Shown: piece after piece, positions 51,198 through 61,578 of the stretch
Layout of the letters: every line of letters starts with the position of its first letter
How positions within the stretch are numbered: position 1 is the first letter of the stretch
Assembly: GCF_002025205.1 (NCBI RefSeq)
Contig: NZ_CP019947.1
Coordinates: 2,890,001-2,954,000 of the forward strand
Length of the DNA stretch: 64,000 nt
Source of the DNA: Pseudomonas sp. CC6-YY-74
Lineage (GTDB): Bacteria > Pseudomonadota > Gammaproteobacteria > Pseudomonadales > Pseudomonadaceae
Reading direction: 5' to 3'
The notes under the pieces: generated by a model
The model's database searches: none
Told to the model about the DNA's origin: nothing
The model's input: only the letters and a program-made list of their open reading frames with translations
Program-made: the position numbers and the translations under genes

Positions 51198-53348
51198 TCA
51201 GAAGGCGACATTGGCGCTCAACCCGAGGGCCAGCGGCGAGCCTGGCATGATGTTGTTGTTGCCATGCGCCGAGGCGTAATACTCCTCGTTCAGCAGGTTT
51301 TCCACGTTCAACTGCAGGCGCAGGTCCGGGCTGACCTTGTAATAGACGGCCGCATCGACGCGAGTGAAACTCGGCAGCACCACCTTGTTGTCTGCCGCGG
51401 CGAACACGTCGCTCTGGTAGATCATACCGAGCCCCACGCCCCACTGCGGGTCGAAGTCGTAGCGGTTCCACAGCGAGAAGGAGTCGCGCGGCACCTGGGC
51501 GATTTCGTTGCCCTCGAAGCCTGGGGTCTGCATTTCGCTGTTCTGGTAGGCATAGCCGCCGGTGACCTGCCAGGCATCGGAGAGGTTGCCAGTGAGGCTC
51601 AGTTCGACGCCCCGCACCAGCTGGCCATCGACCAAGATCGAGCGACTCGGATCACTCGGGTCGCTGGTCGCCACGTTTGTGCGCTCCAGGTGGTAGAGGG
51701 CCGCGGTCGCCGCCAACCGCTCATTGATGTCCCACTTCACGCCGATTTCGCGGTTAGTGAACTCCTCCGGGTCCAGCGAACGGTTGCTGGCGCTGAGCGA
51801 GGCGAGTTGCTCGCCGGCGCGCGGCACGTAGGCGATGGAATAGCTGGTGTAGAAGGACAGGTTGTCCAGCGGCTTATAGATCAGCCCGGCACGCGGCGAG
51901 AGCAGGTCGTCCGAGCTGGACAGCTTGGTGTGACCGCCGCCCTTGTAGTCGTCCACATCCACCTTGAAGTTATCGTAACGCACCCCGAGCAGCAGCTCCC
52001 ACTGCTGGGTCAGCTCGATCTGGTCCTGCAGGTAGAATGCGGAGGTCCTGGCGACACTCTCGTTGTCGGCGTCGGTCGCGCCGTGGCGGAACACCACCGG
52101 ACCTTGATAGGTGCTGTTCTGCGGCGTCACCAGGGTGTTTTTCTGCGTGCCGGCCGCGTTGAAGAAGCCGCTCTCGCGGAAGTTTTCCGTGCCCTGGCGG
52201 CTCAACTCGGTGCCGACCAGCAAGGTGTGGTCAAAGCCCAGGGCATGGCCGGACAGGGTCAAGTCGGTCTGGTTGATCAGGTTGCTGCGGTCGGTAGCGT
52301 TGTTGTAGGCGCCGAGCTGAACCTGATTGGTGGTGGCGCTGTAGGCCGCGGATGGGTAGACGTTCTGATAGAACTTCGCGTAGTCGGCATAGCGAGTCTG
52401 GTTGGTCAGTAGCACGCCATTGGCAAACTCATGGGTGATGCGGCCGTTCAGCGCATCCACCTCGGCCGTGGAAAAGCTGTCGTCCGGGCTGCCGAAGTAC
52501 CTGGACTCGTTGACCTTCAGCGGCTCGCCTCGGCTGTGCCCCGGCCTGGTGAAGGACGGCAGGCCACGGTCGACGGTGCGGTCGTCCTCGAAATGCTCGT
52601 AGCCGACCTCGATCAGGGTGGCGTCGCTCAGCGCGAAACTCGCTGTCGGGGTGATCGCCCAGCGCTCCAATTCGCCATGGTCGCGGAAGCTGTTGGAGTC
52701 CTCATAGAGCGCAGTCAGGCGCAGCGCCAGGCGTTCGTTGACCGCCTGGTTGAAGTCGCCGGTCATCCGCCGGTTCTCCCAGGAGCCGTAGGTCAGCCCG
52801 ACTTCGCGGCCGTCGGTCCAATTGGCCTGCTTGGTCACCCGATTGATCAGGCCGCCGCTGCCGCCCCGACCGAAGATCATGCCACTGGGCCCCTTCAGCA
52901 CCTCCACCCGCTCCACGTTGTACAGGTCGCGCAGGTACTGCACGTCATCGCGCATGCCATCGACGAAGAAGTCCGCGGTGGTGGCATTGCCGCGCAGGAT
53001 AGGTGCATCGCGGTGGCCTTCTCCCTGGGCCATCTGCACGCCCGGCACGTAGCGCACTACATCTGCCATGCCCTTCATGGACTGATCGCGGATCTGCTCG
53101 TCGGTCACCACGCTGATGGCCTGCGGCACGTTGCGCAGCGGTGTGTCCGTCTTGGTGGCGGTGCGTACACGTTCGACCCCATAGGCGTTGCGCTTTTGCA
53201 CCACCTGCATAGGCGCCAGCGTGACGCTGTCCGTTTCTGCCGCGTTGACCGGCTGTGCCGAGACAAGTACCAAACTGGCGGATGCGACTGTACAAGCCAA
53301 CAAACGACGCTGCGGTAGACTGCCCATACCCTTGCCACACTTGCGCAT
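51198..53348 (-). CDS. piuA: TonB-dependent catecholate siderophore receptor PiuA (Fiu-like)
   Basis: Outer-membrane iron transporter of 716 residues. Signal peptide ends near QPVNAA; plug domain (about 50-170) with TPLRNVPQAISVVTDEQIRD in part and VEVLKGPSGMIFGRGGSGG; 22-stranded barrel ending in the aromatic residue Phe (SANVAF), as outer-membrane barrels do. PiuA imports catecholate siderophores and carries siderophore-linked beta-lactams into the cell. Start is the ATG at 53348; GTG at 53357 is possible. A Fur-like box lies just upstream. piuC, which follows piuA in P. aeruginosa, is absent. Confidence 0.9.
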   Translation of the reverse strand: MRKCGKGMGSLPQRRLLACTVASASLVLVSAQPVNAAETDSVTLAPMQVVQKRNAYGVERVRTATKTDTPLRNVPQAISVVTDEQIRDQSMKGMADVVRYVPGVQMAQGEGHRDAPILRGNATTADFFVDGMRDDVQYLRDLYNVERVEVLKGPSGMIFGRGGSGGLINRVTKQANWTDGREVGLTYGSWENRRMTGDFNQAVNERLALRLTALYEDSNSFRDHGELERWAITPTASFALSDATLIEVGYEHFEDDRTVDRGLPSFTRPGHSRGEPLKVNESRYFGSPDDSFSTAEVDALNGRITHEFANGVLLTNQTRYADYAKFYQNVYPSAAYSATTNQVQLGAYNNATDRSNLINQTDLTLSGHALGFDHTLLVGTELSRQGTENFRESGFFNAAGTQKNTLVTPQNSTYQGPVVFRHGATDADNESVARTSAFYLQDQIELTQQWELLLGVRYDNFKVDVDDYKGGGHTKLSSSDDLLSPRAGLIYKPLDNLSFYTSYSIAYVPRAGEQLASLSASNRSLDPEEFTNREIGVKWDINERLAATAALYHLERTNVATSDPSDPSRSILVDGQLVRGVELSLTGNLSDAWQVTGGYAYQNSEMQTPGFEGNEIAQVPRDSFSLWNRYDFDPQWGVGLGMIYQSDVFAAADNKVVLPSFTRVDAAVYYKVSPDLRLQLNVENLLNEEYYASAHGNNNIMPGSPLALGLSANVAF

Positions 53349-53383
53349 GCGAATCACTCACAAATAGAAAGAGGCGCAATTCT

Positions 53384-53402
53384 ATTCGCTAATAATTATC
53401 AA
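53384..53402 (-). promoter_or_regulatory. Fur box of piuA
   Basis: Minus strand TTGATAATTATTAGCGAAT agrees well with the Fur consensus (GATAAT-n-ATTAGC core). It lies about 36 bases before the piuA start, the expected place for iron repression. Confidence 0.7.
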
Positions 53403-53477
53403 TCAACAACTATTTTGCGGAACACGGAACTTTTTTGTAGCCCATCAGAGAGAGGGTTTCGGGGAGCGCGAACGCTT

Positions 53478-53710
53478 ACAGCGTAGAAGCCGTTGAACTC
53501 CACTGCGCTATAGCTGGTGGTGTAGCCACCGGACGATCGTCCGTAGAGGCGGCCGCCGATCGCCAGGTTCATCGGCAACCGTACTGGTAGTGCTCTTACA
53601 TGATGTCAGCGCTGTCGCAGGTCGGCTCGGCGAGCACAACCTCTTCCATCTCGCCCTTCTTCTCAGTCCAGATCGGGAACTTGATTGCCTCCTCCATGGT
53701 TTCAAACAGG
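53478..53710 (-). pseudogene. Decayed copy of the 3' end of speC
   Basis: This segment aligns along its length with the 3' end of the intact speC at about 56405-56640 (for example gaagccgttgaactccac, gatgtcngcgctgtcgcag, cctcttccatctcgcc versus cttcttccatctcgcc, catggtttc). That covers codons about 302-385 of SpeC. Several indels break the frame. It has the same orientation as speC, so the two are direct repeats on either side of the second TonB receptor. Confidence 0.85.
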
Positions 53711-53901
53711 CCCTGGCCCGGCTGCACCGCGCGCTAGCGGCCGGCACTCTGAATTTCCTCCGGGTCGCCCGCCACGCGCTGCTGCAATCCAGCCACGAGG
53801 CCATACGCACACTGGCCCGCGACTATTTTTCCCGTGCAGCCTTGCTCGGTGATGACGACGATCGTCAAGCGCAACGCGACTTTGTCCACAGCCGCGTCTG
53901 A
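53698..53901 (+). pseudogene. 3' remnant of an unidentified gene
   Basis: Directly after the speC scar the plus strand reads LARLHRALAAGTLNFLRVA then HALLQSSHEAIRTLARDYF and ends DDRQAQRDFVHSRV with a TGA. The sequence looks coding (regular third-position GC, helical charged pattern) but has no start of its own; upstream it runs into speC-derived DNA. I do not recognise the family. It is probably the C-terminal end of a gene cut by the rearrangement. Confidence 0.4.
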
Positions 53902-54065
53902 CCGGCAGAGACACGAATCACTGCCGCGCATGCACGTAATTGACGGAAAAGCTGTGGGTTTCGTGGTCGAGATCGTCCTCACAGAGCCGTGTCTTAAATC
54001 TGATGATTGCCCATGAGTCGGCGCACGCTGCGCGCAGACCTCCCTCGAAAAATATAGTTGCAACT

Positions 54066-54083
54066 CATTTGCATACGCAAATG
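54066..54083. promoter_or_regulatory. Palindrome upstream of the second TonB receptor
   Basis: CATTTGC-ATAC-GCAAATG is a perfect 7-4-7 palindrome in an AT-rich stretch, 43 bases before the proposed start. It could bind Fur or another iron regulator. An ATG at 54081 falls inside it, which argues against that ATG as the start. Confidence 0.55.
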
Positions 54084-54125
54084 CAAAACAATACCATTCG
54101 CACTCTTTTCATGGGGAGTCGCGCG

Positions 54126-56245
54126 GTGACCGTCTTACGCTTAAATCCATTCTACCTATCGCTGCTAGGCGCCTTCGCTGCTCAGGCCGTGCATGCCGAA
54201 TCGAACAGCGCGCTGGAGATTCCAGCCGCCATCGTTACCGGGCAGCAGCAACAGACCAGCTACAAGCCCAACCGCACAAAGAGCGCGCTGAAGATCGATG
54301 CGCCGCTGCGCGATATTCCGCAGACGGTCAACGTCATCCCGCAGAGCGTGATCAAGGATCAGGGCGCCCAGTCGATGGAAGACGTGCTGAAGAACGTGCC
54401 TGGCGTGGGCCTGTCCAACGGCGACGGTCAGCGCGACCAGGTCACCATCCGTGGCTTCAGCGCCATCGGCGACCAGTACATCGACGGTATTCGCGACGAC
54501 GCCCTGTACTACCGCGACCTGTCGAATATCGAGCGCGTAGAAGTGATCAAGGGCCCTGCCGCCGTGCTCTACGGTCGCGGCTCATCCGGCGGCCTGATCA
54601 ACAGCGTGAGCAAGCGCCCGACCTTCGCCCCGGTGCAGGAAGTGGGTGTCAGCGTTGACAGCGAAGGCAAGCAGCGCACCCAGTTCGATGCCGGCTGGGC
54701 CGATCAGGAGCACGGCGACAAGGCCTTGCGCGTCACCGGTGCGCTGGAGGACAGCGACGGTTTTCGCGACGATGCCTTCCTCGAGCGCAAGGCGCTGGCA
54801 GCTTCGGCCTACTTCAAGCTGTCCGATGACCTGGAGCTCAATCTGGGCGCCAACTACCTGTACGACAAACGCCTGATCGACTTCGGCATTCCGGCGCTGA
54901 ACGGCCGCCCGGTGGATGTCGACCCGGGCACCCGCTTCGGTTCCGCCGACCCGGACCAGGACTACACCCGCAGCGAGGTGTTCTCCCTCACCGCCGGCCT
55001 CGACTACCAGATCAACGACGACTTCAGCCTGTCCAATACCAGCCGTTACTACCACTACGATCTGGATCGCAACAACACCCTGGCGCACACCGATGCCAAC
55101 CGCGTCGTCACCGCCGCCAATGGCGAGCTGCTGGTCAAGCTGCGCCGCGGCAACGTGCAACGCAAGGAAGATGGCTGGTTCAACCAGACCGAGCTGAAGC
55201 AACAAGCCCAGCTCGCCGGCATGCAGCACAGCCTGCTGTATGGGGTGGAGCTGGGCCGGCAGTACAAGCACCAGTCGGTATTCAGCCAGAGCGATGTGGC
55301 GCGGGTGCCGGTGTTCCGCGACGGCCTGGTCGCGGTGCCGTTCACGGCGGCGCAACAGACCTCCAAGGGACTCAACAGCCAGGACACCGCCGGCGTCTAT
55401 GTACAGGACCTGATCGAACTGGCGCCGCAATGGAAGGCCTTGCTTGGGGTGCGCTACGACGTGTTCGAGCAAGCTTTCGATGACGACCTGAGCGGCAGCG
55501 ACATCTCACGCACCGACAGAACCTGGAGCCCGCGGGTCGGCCTGGTCTATCAGCCGGACCAGATCCAGTCCTACTACGTGTCGGTGAGCCGCTCCTATCA
55601 GCCGTCGGGCGAGACCTTCCCGCTGAATAATTCGATCAAAGACCTGGAACCGGAGCAGACCACCAACTACGAGCTGGGCGGCAAATGGGACCTGCACGAT
55701 CAGCGCCTGTCGCTGACCGCCGCGCTGTTTCGCCTGGAACGCACCAACATGAAGACCAGCGACCCGGCCAATCCCGGCCAGCTGATCCTCGCCGGCGAAC
55801 AGCGTACCGATGGCTTCGAGACCACCCTGACCGGCCAGCTCAGCGACAAGTGGCAGGTGTATGCCGGTTACGCCTACCTGGATGCGCAGATCACCAAGTC
55901 CAACAGCCTGACCAACGGCGTGGCCAATGAGGGCCAGACCCCGACCCTGACCCCGGAACACAGCGCCAACCTGTGGCTGGTGCGTTCGCTAACCGAGCAA
56001 TGGCGAGTCGGCATGGGCGCCAACTACGTCGGCGAGCGCTTCACCGCGCTGGACAACGCTACCGTCATGCCTGGCTACACCACCTTCGATGCCGCGCTGC
56101 TGTACAACCAGCCGCAATGGGACGCGGCCCTGCGCTTGCGCAACGTGTTCGACAAGGAGTACTTCGCCTCGGCCCACGGTTCGGTGGACCTGATCACCCC
56201 GGCGCACCGCGCAGCCTGGAGCTGAGTGCCAACTATCGGTTCTAG
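54126..56245 (+). pseudogene. Second TonB-dependent siderophore receptor, frameshifted at the last strand
   Basis: About 706 residues. Signal peptide MTVLRLNPFYLSLLGAFAAQ-AVHA, plug with APLRDIPQTVNVIPQSVI and VEVIKGPAAVLYGRGSSGG, then a barrel. The frame breaks in the last few codons at CCCC (56197-56200). With one more C the protein reads LITPGAPRSLELSANYRF and ends with the terminal Phe typical of outer-membrane barrels, at 56245; as sequenced it ends in AHRAAWS. The start chosen is the GTG at 54126, with GGGGAG seven bases upstream; ATG at 54111 or 54081 is possible. Ligand unknown; catecholate type by plug motifs. Confidence 0.85.
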
Positions 56246-56382
56246 GTCTCTGCCTATCGAGTGGCGCCCCCACCGTTGAGCTCAGCGGTGGGGCTACCCG
56301 GAGAAACCGGCAACAACCTATGCTCGCCAAGGCCTTAAACGCAAAGACCGCCAACAGGCGGGTCTTTTTTATGCAGTCACGG

Positions 56383-57546
56383 TTACAGGTAGTAAGCCTT
56401 CAGCGGCGGGAAGCCGTTGAACTCCACCGCGCTGTAGCTGGTGGTGTAAGCCCCGGTAGACAGCCAGTAGAGGCGGTCGCCGCTCGCCAGGTTGAGCGGC
56501 AGGCCGTACTTGTAGTTCTCATACATGATGTCGGCGCTGTCGCAGGTCGGCCCGGCGATGACCACTTCTTCCATCTCGCCTTTCTTCTCGGTGTAGATGG
56601 GGAACTTGATGGCCTCGCCCATGGTTTCGATCAAGCCGCTGAACAAGCCGACGTCGGTATACACCCAGCGCTCGACTGCGGTACGCGACTTGCGCGCGAC
56701 CAGCACCACTTCGCTGACCAGGATGCCGGCGTTAGCGATCAGCGAGCGGCCCGGCTCGAGGATGATTTCCGGCAGGTCATCGCCGAAATCGTCCTTGAGG
56801 AAGCGGATGATTTCCTCGGCGTAGGTTTCCAGGCTGTTGGTGCGGGTGATGTAGTTGGCCGGGAAGCCGCCGCCCATGTTGATCATCTTCAGCTCGATGC
56901 CGTCTTCTTCCTTGAGGCGCTCGAAGATCACCTTGACCTTGGCAATGGCCGCGTCCCATACGGAAATATCGCGCTGCTGCGAACCGACGTGGAAGGAGAC
57001 GCCGTAGGGCACCAGGCCCAGTTGGCGGGCGAGAATCAGCAGGTCCATGGCCATGTCGGTCTGGCAGCCGAATTTGCGCGACAGGGGCCAATCAGCCGTG
57101 GTGGAACCCTCGGTGAGGATGCGCACATAGATTTTCGAGCCTGGCGCAGCCTTGGCGATGTTGCGCAGGTCGGCTTCCGAGTCGGTGGCGAACATGCGCA
57201 CACCCTTCTCGAAGAACAGGCGGATGTCCTTGGCTTTCTTGATGGTGTTGCCGTAGCTGATGCGCTCCGGGCCGACGCCACAGTTCATCACCCGATCCAG
57301 CTCGTAGATCGAGGCGATATCGAAACTTGAGCCTTTGTCCTTGAGCAGGTTGATGATCTCGACCGCCGGGTTGGCCTTCACCGCGTAGTAGACCTTGGCG
57401 AAATCGAAACCAGCGCGCAGGTCGTCGTAAGCCTGATCGATGATTTTGGTATCGATCACCACGAACGGGGTTTCCTGTTGGTCGGCGAAATCCTTCATTT
57501 TCTGGAAGGTTTCACGCGGGTAGTAGTCTTCGACCTGAATCGGCAT
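56383..57546 (-). CDS. speC: Ornithine decarboxylase SpeC (alanine-racemase fold)
   Basis: PLP enzyme making putrescine from ornithine, 387 residues, of the eukaryotic-like fold III group. The PLP lysine is Lys57 (YYAVKANP), the phosphate-binding glycines lie in NMGGGFPANY, and the substrate-facing Cys335 lies in GPTCDSADIMYE. The start is the ATG before PIQVEDYYPRE, with GGAG eight bases upstream. A decayed copy of its 3' end lies at 53478-53710. Confidence 0.93.
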   Translation of the reverse strand: MPIQVEDYYPRETFQKMKDFADQQETPFVVIDTKIIDQAYDDLRAGFDFAKVYYAVKANPAVEIINLLKDKGSSFDIASIYELDRVMNCGVGPERISYGNTIKKAKDIRLFFEKGVRMFATDSEADLRNIAKAAPGSKIYVRILTEGSTTADWPLSRKFGCQTDMAMDLLILARQLGLVPYGVSFHVGSQQRDISVWDAAIAKVKVIFERLKEEDGIELKMINMGGGFPANYITRTNSLETYAEEIIRFLKDDFGDDLPEIILEPGRSLIANAGILVSEVVLVARKSRTAVERWVYTDVGLFSGLIETMGEAIKFPIYTEKKGEMEEVVIAGPTCDSADIMYENYKYGLPLNLASGDRLYWLSTGAYTTSYSAVEFNGFPPLKAYYL

Positions 57547-57589
57547 GCGCGGGACTCCAAATGGCAAAACACACAAAGGTAATTAGGGA

Positions 57590-57614
57590 GGCCTTGCCAA
57601 CTAATTGCAAGGCC
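57590..57614 (-). promoter_or_regulatory. Leader hairpin upstream of speC
   Basis: GGCCTTGC (57590-57597) pairs with GCAAGGCC (57607-57614). On the minus strand it falls about 45 bases before the speC start, inside a probable leader. It could modulate speC expression; there is no U-tract. Confidence 0.45.
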
Positions 57615-57982
57615 GCGAACGCCTGATCAGTTTCCCCACTTTGGTTCGCCTACTTCCCAAGGCATGTCGCCGAGTATCGAAATCGATCTCTCGTCGTCAG
57701 TACTTGAGCCGGATGGATCGTTGCCAGCATGGACGTTCGGGCGCGAACTTTAGGACCATGGACAGCTTAGATCAATCAAAAATTGTCGGATTGCCACTCG
57801 GTTTTTTCGGCTTATTCATGGGTCGTTGCGGATTCAAAACAAGGCGTCACGAAATGCTGCACAAAGCCCGGCAAATCGCACTTTTCCCGCACTGACTACA
57901 GGGCTCCGCGCTGAGGGCCGTTTGCCGTTATAATCGACGCCTTTTTTGACAGACAGACTATCAGTCGACGGGTTCCCCCAGC
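57615..57982. promoter_or_regulatory. speC-prfC divergent region with prfC -10 box
   Basis: About 370 bp without a convincing gene. A TATAAT box at 57929-57934 lies about 50 bases before the prfC ATG. A 45-codon frame (57758-57895, starting MDSLDQSKIVGL) is present but has no family I recognise and is not called. Confidence 0.45.
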
Positions 57983-59566
<1,584 letters not shown>

Positions 59567-59596
59567 GGCGCAACGTTTCACCTACAACCTGACCAA

Positions 59597-59786
59597 TACG
59601 CAGCCTCTAGCCACTGCTCTCCCGTGGCTAGCAGGCCGTTGAAAAACGTAGGCGAGGCAGCCGAGACAAGGCAAAAACAGGCGAGGAAGCGGAGTTTACG
59701 AGCTGTAAATGAGCATTCCGAGCCTGTTTTTAACGCCGTATCGGCAACGTAGGTAGTTTTTTCAACGGCCTGCTAGAGACTGCGTA
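59597..59786 (+). terminator. prfC terminator hairpin, interrupted by an insertion
   Basis: The left arm (59597-59614) and the first part of the right arm GTGGCTAG (59624-59631) are followed by the element at 59632-59772; the rest of the arm (CTAG AGACTGCGTA, 59773-59786) resumes after it. Removing the element and one CTAG restores an 18-bp stem with one mismatch and a nine-base loop. Confidence 0.75.
59632..59772 (+). mobile_element. MITE-like element with CTAG target duplication (E3)
   Basis: 141 bp with terminal inverted repeats CAGGCCGTTGAAAAA (59632-59646) and TTTTTCAACGGCCTG (59758-59772), perfect over 15 bp. It is flanked by CTAG on both sides (59628-59631, 59773-59776). The interior contains a second palindrome, tttacgagctgtaaa. 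No coding capacity, so it must be moved by a transposase from elsewhere. Relatives lie at 44404-44542 and, more diverged, 30337-30554. Confidence 0.8.
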
Positions 59787-59818
59787 TTCTGCGCCGCCAC
59801 CTTACAGGGAGTTAACCT

Positions 59819-60142
59819 ATGCGCACTGTGCTCTTCGCCGCCTTGAGCCTGATCGCCACCTCCAGTTTGGCCGGCGTGGAAATCCGCCAACCCTACTGGT
59901 ACGTACAACTCAGCTGCGAGGGTTACTCGCAGTGTTTCGCCGCCAGCAACGGCAGCTATACGTCGAACCAGAATTCGGCGCGCCGCTTTGATGGACACGA
60001 CAAAGCACAGCGTTTTGTCGACAGTTTCACCAGCAGCATCCGTGATAAATCGCCGCTTATCGTCCAGGGTTTCGCTAGCAAATGCGTAAACGACACGGAA
60101 GCGCAGCGCTTGAATCTTGCCGGCGACCGCTGCCTGCCTTGA
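59819..60142 (+). CDS. Small secreted cysteine-containing protein, unknown function
   Basis: 107 residues. A signal peptide ends near TSSLA, leaving a mature protein of about 89 residues that begins GVEIRQPYWYVQLSC. It has four cysteines (33, 39, 89, 105), which could form two disulfides in the periplasm. It is rich in Ser/Asn/Gln and has no motif I recognise. Coding character is supported by the clear signal peptide and GC-rich third positions. It follows the prfC terminator and stands alone. Confidence 0.7.
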   Translation: MRTVLFAALSLIATSSLAGVEIRQPYWYVQLSCEGYSQCFAASNGSYTSNQNSARRFDGHDKAQRFVDSFTSSIRDKSPLIVQGFASKCVNDTEAQRLNLAGDRCLP

Positions 60143-60206
60143 TGGCGTTTGCCCACCCATAAGCGCACCGGGGCACGCCTTAGGAACCCTTGCAGTGATC
60201 GACCGA

Positions 60207-61421
60207 TCAGGCCGCGAGCGGCTTGGCGAACACAATCACTCCCAGAGCCACCAGCAACGCAGCGGCAAACCCGCTGGCGCGCCACCATTCCCCCCGATGC
60301 CGGGCGGCCAGCGAAGCCTGCAAGGCTTGCAGGGCGTAGTAGATGACGAACATCTTCGAGGCGTAGGTGATGATCTCGTAGATATTCGCCGTCCAGGTGA
60401 TGGCGATGGCCACCAGCGCGGTGATCAGGTTGCCCAGTCGCACCGGCACCCGCCCGCCCGAAGCACCAGCCAACAAACCGCCGGCGCCGTTCATGTCGGC
60501 TACCGCGGCAGACAGCTGCGAGGCCAGCGCGGTGAGGATCAGTAGCGGCGCCACGGCGGTGCCCAGCGGTCGCAGCAAGTCGATGATCGCGGTTTCCCCA
60601 CCCTGGGGCGGCAAGCCATCGCGGAACAGACTGGTAATCAGCAACAGAAACGCCAGATAGATCGCGGTAGCAATCCATTGCGACCAACGCATGCTGCGCA
60701 CCCGCGTGGCCGGGTCATATTTGCTGCCCAGATAACGCGAAGTCTCAAACCCCTGCACCAGAATCACCAGCCCCAGGAGGATCTCCAGCGCCTGCCAGCC
60801 GCGCACATGTTGCTGGCCGAGCCAGGCCAGCTCGCCCGCTGTGAACGCTGCCAGGTTGACCTGCGCCAGCACCGCCAACAGACCGCCAATCAGTGACAGC
60901 TTCAAGGCGACCACCAGCACTTCGAGGCGCTCCAGCCCGGCGAGGCCGCGCAGCGCCCCGAGCAGGCCGATGGTGGCGATCACCACCGTCGACAGCAGGC
61001 GAATCCAGAACGGGTCGAGCACCTCGCCGAGACGCAGGCCAAAGGCGGCGAACAAATTAAGGTAGTAGGCCACCGAGACGAAGTAGGCCAGCGACAATGC
61101 CAGCTCGGAGAGACGCTCCAAACCCACCTGATACAGCGGTGGCTGATTAGCCAGGCTCGGCTCGACATAGCTGATGTTGTAGCGAATGGACGCACCGAAC
61201 CAGTAGCCCAGCGCGCACAGGGCGAGCATCGCCAGCCAGGCCCAGTTGCCCACGGTATGTGCCAGGATCGGCCCGGCCACCAGGAAGCCCGAGCCGATGA
61301 TCGAGGCCAGTGGCGTGACCGTCGCCCGCCACATGGGCGCAGCCAGCAGCCTGGGCCGAAACAACAGGCCGGCGAACAACAGGGCCGCGCCAATCAGTAC
61401 GCCATTATTGATGCTCAGCAT
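60207..61421 (-). CDS. APC/LeuT-fold-like membrane transporter
   Basis: Integral-membrane protein of 404 residues with about eleven to twelve hydrophobic helices. The N-terminal helix contains SIIGSGFLVAGPILA, resembling the unwound substrate-binding helix 1 of amino-acid permeases (GSGF). Other helices: LSLAYFVSVAYYLNLFAAFG, LLGLVILVQGFETSRYLG, IYLAFLLLITSLF. The start is the ATG before LSINNGVLIG, with AGGA just ahead; upstream of it the frame is arginine-rich and not membrane-like. The substrate is unknown. Confidence 0.72.
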   Translation of the reverse strand: MLSINNGVLIGAALLFAGLLFRPRLLAAPMWRATVTPLASIIGSGFLVAGPILAHTVGNWAWLAMLALCALGYWFGASIRYNISYVEPSLANQPPLYQVGLERLSELALSLAYFVSVAYYLNLFAAFGLRLGEVLDPFWIRLLSTVVIATIGLLGALRGLAGLERLEVLVVALKLSLIGGLLAVLAQVNLAAFTAGELAWLGQQHVRGWQALEILLGLVILVQGFETSRYLGSKYDPATRVRSMRWSQWIATAIYLAFLLLITSLFRDGLPPQGGETAIIDLLRPLGTAVAPLLILTALASQLSAAVADMNGAGGLLAGASGGRVPVRLGNLITALVAIAITWTANIYEIITYASKMFVIYYALQALQASLAARHRGEWWRASGFAAALLVALGVIVFAKPLAA

Positions 61422-61578
61422 CGTGTCCTGCCATCCAGCTGAATTCAGGGGCCGAATCCTGCCGCTCCGGGGCACGGCAAAGCAAGCGGCGCTTACCCGC
61501 AGGGTCCCGGGCGGCCGCGCGCTTGCGGTCGGCGCGCCACACTGACCATTGCAGAGCGCCTGCGACCCCCAGGAAACC

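Noticed and set aside
53406..54080. A mobile element or prophage end near the speC scar
   Set aside because: No terminal repeats, integrase or att-like duplication were seen; speC-derived DNA explains most of the segment.
57758..57895. 45-codon frame starting MDSLDQSKIVGL between speC and prfC
   Set aside because: Only a weak ribosome site and no family known to me; it overlaps the region likely to hold both promoters. Possible but not supported.
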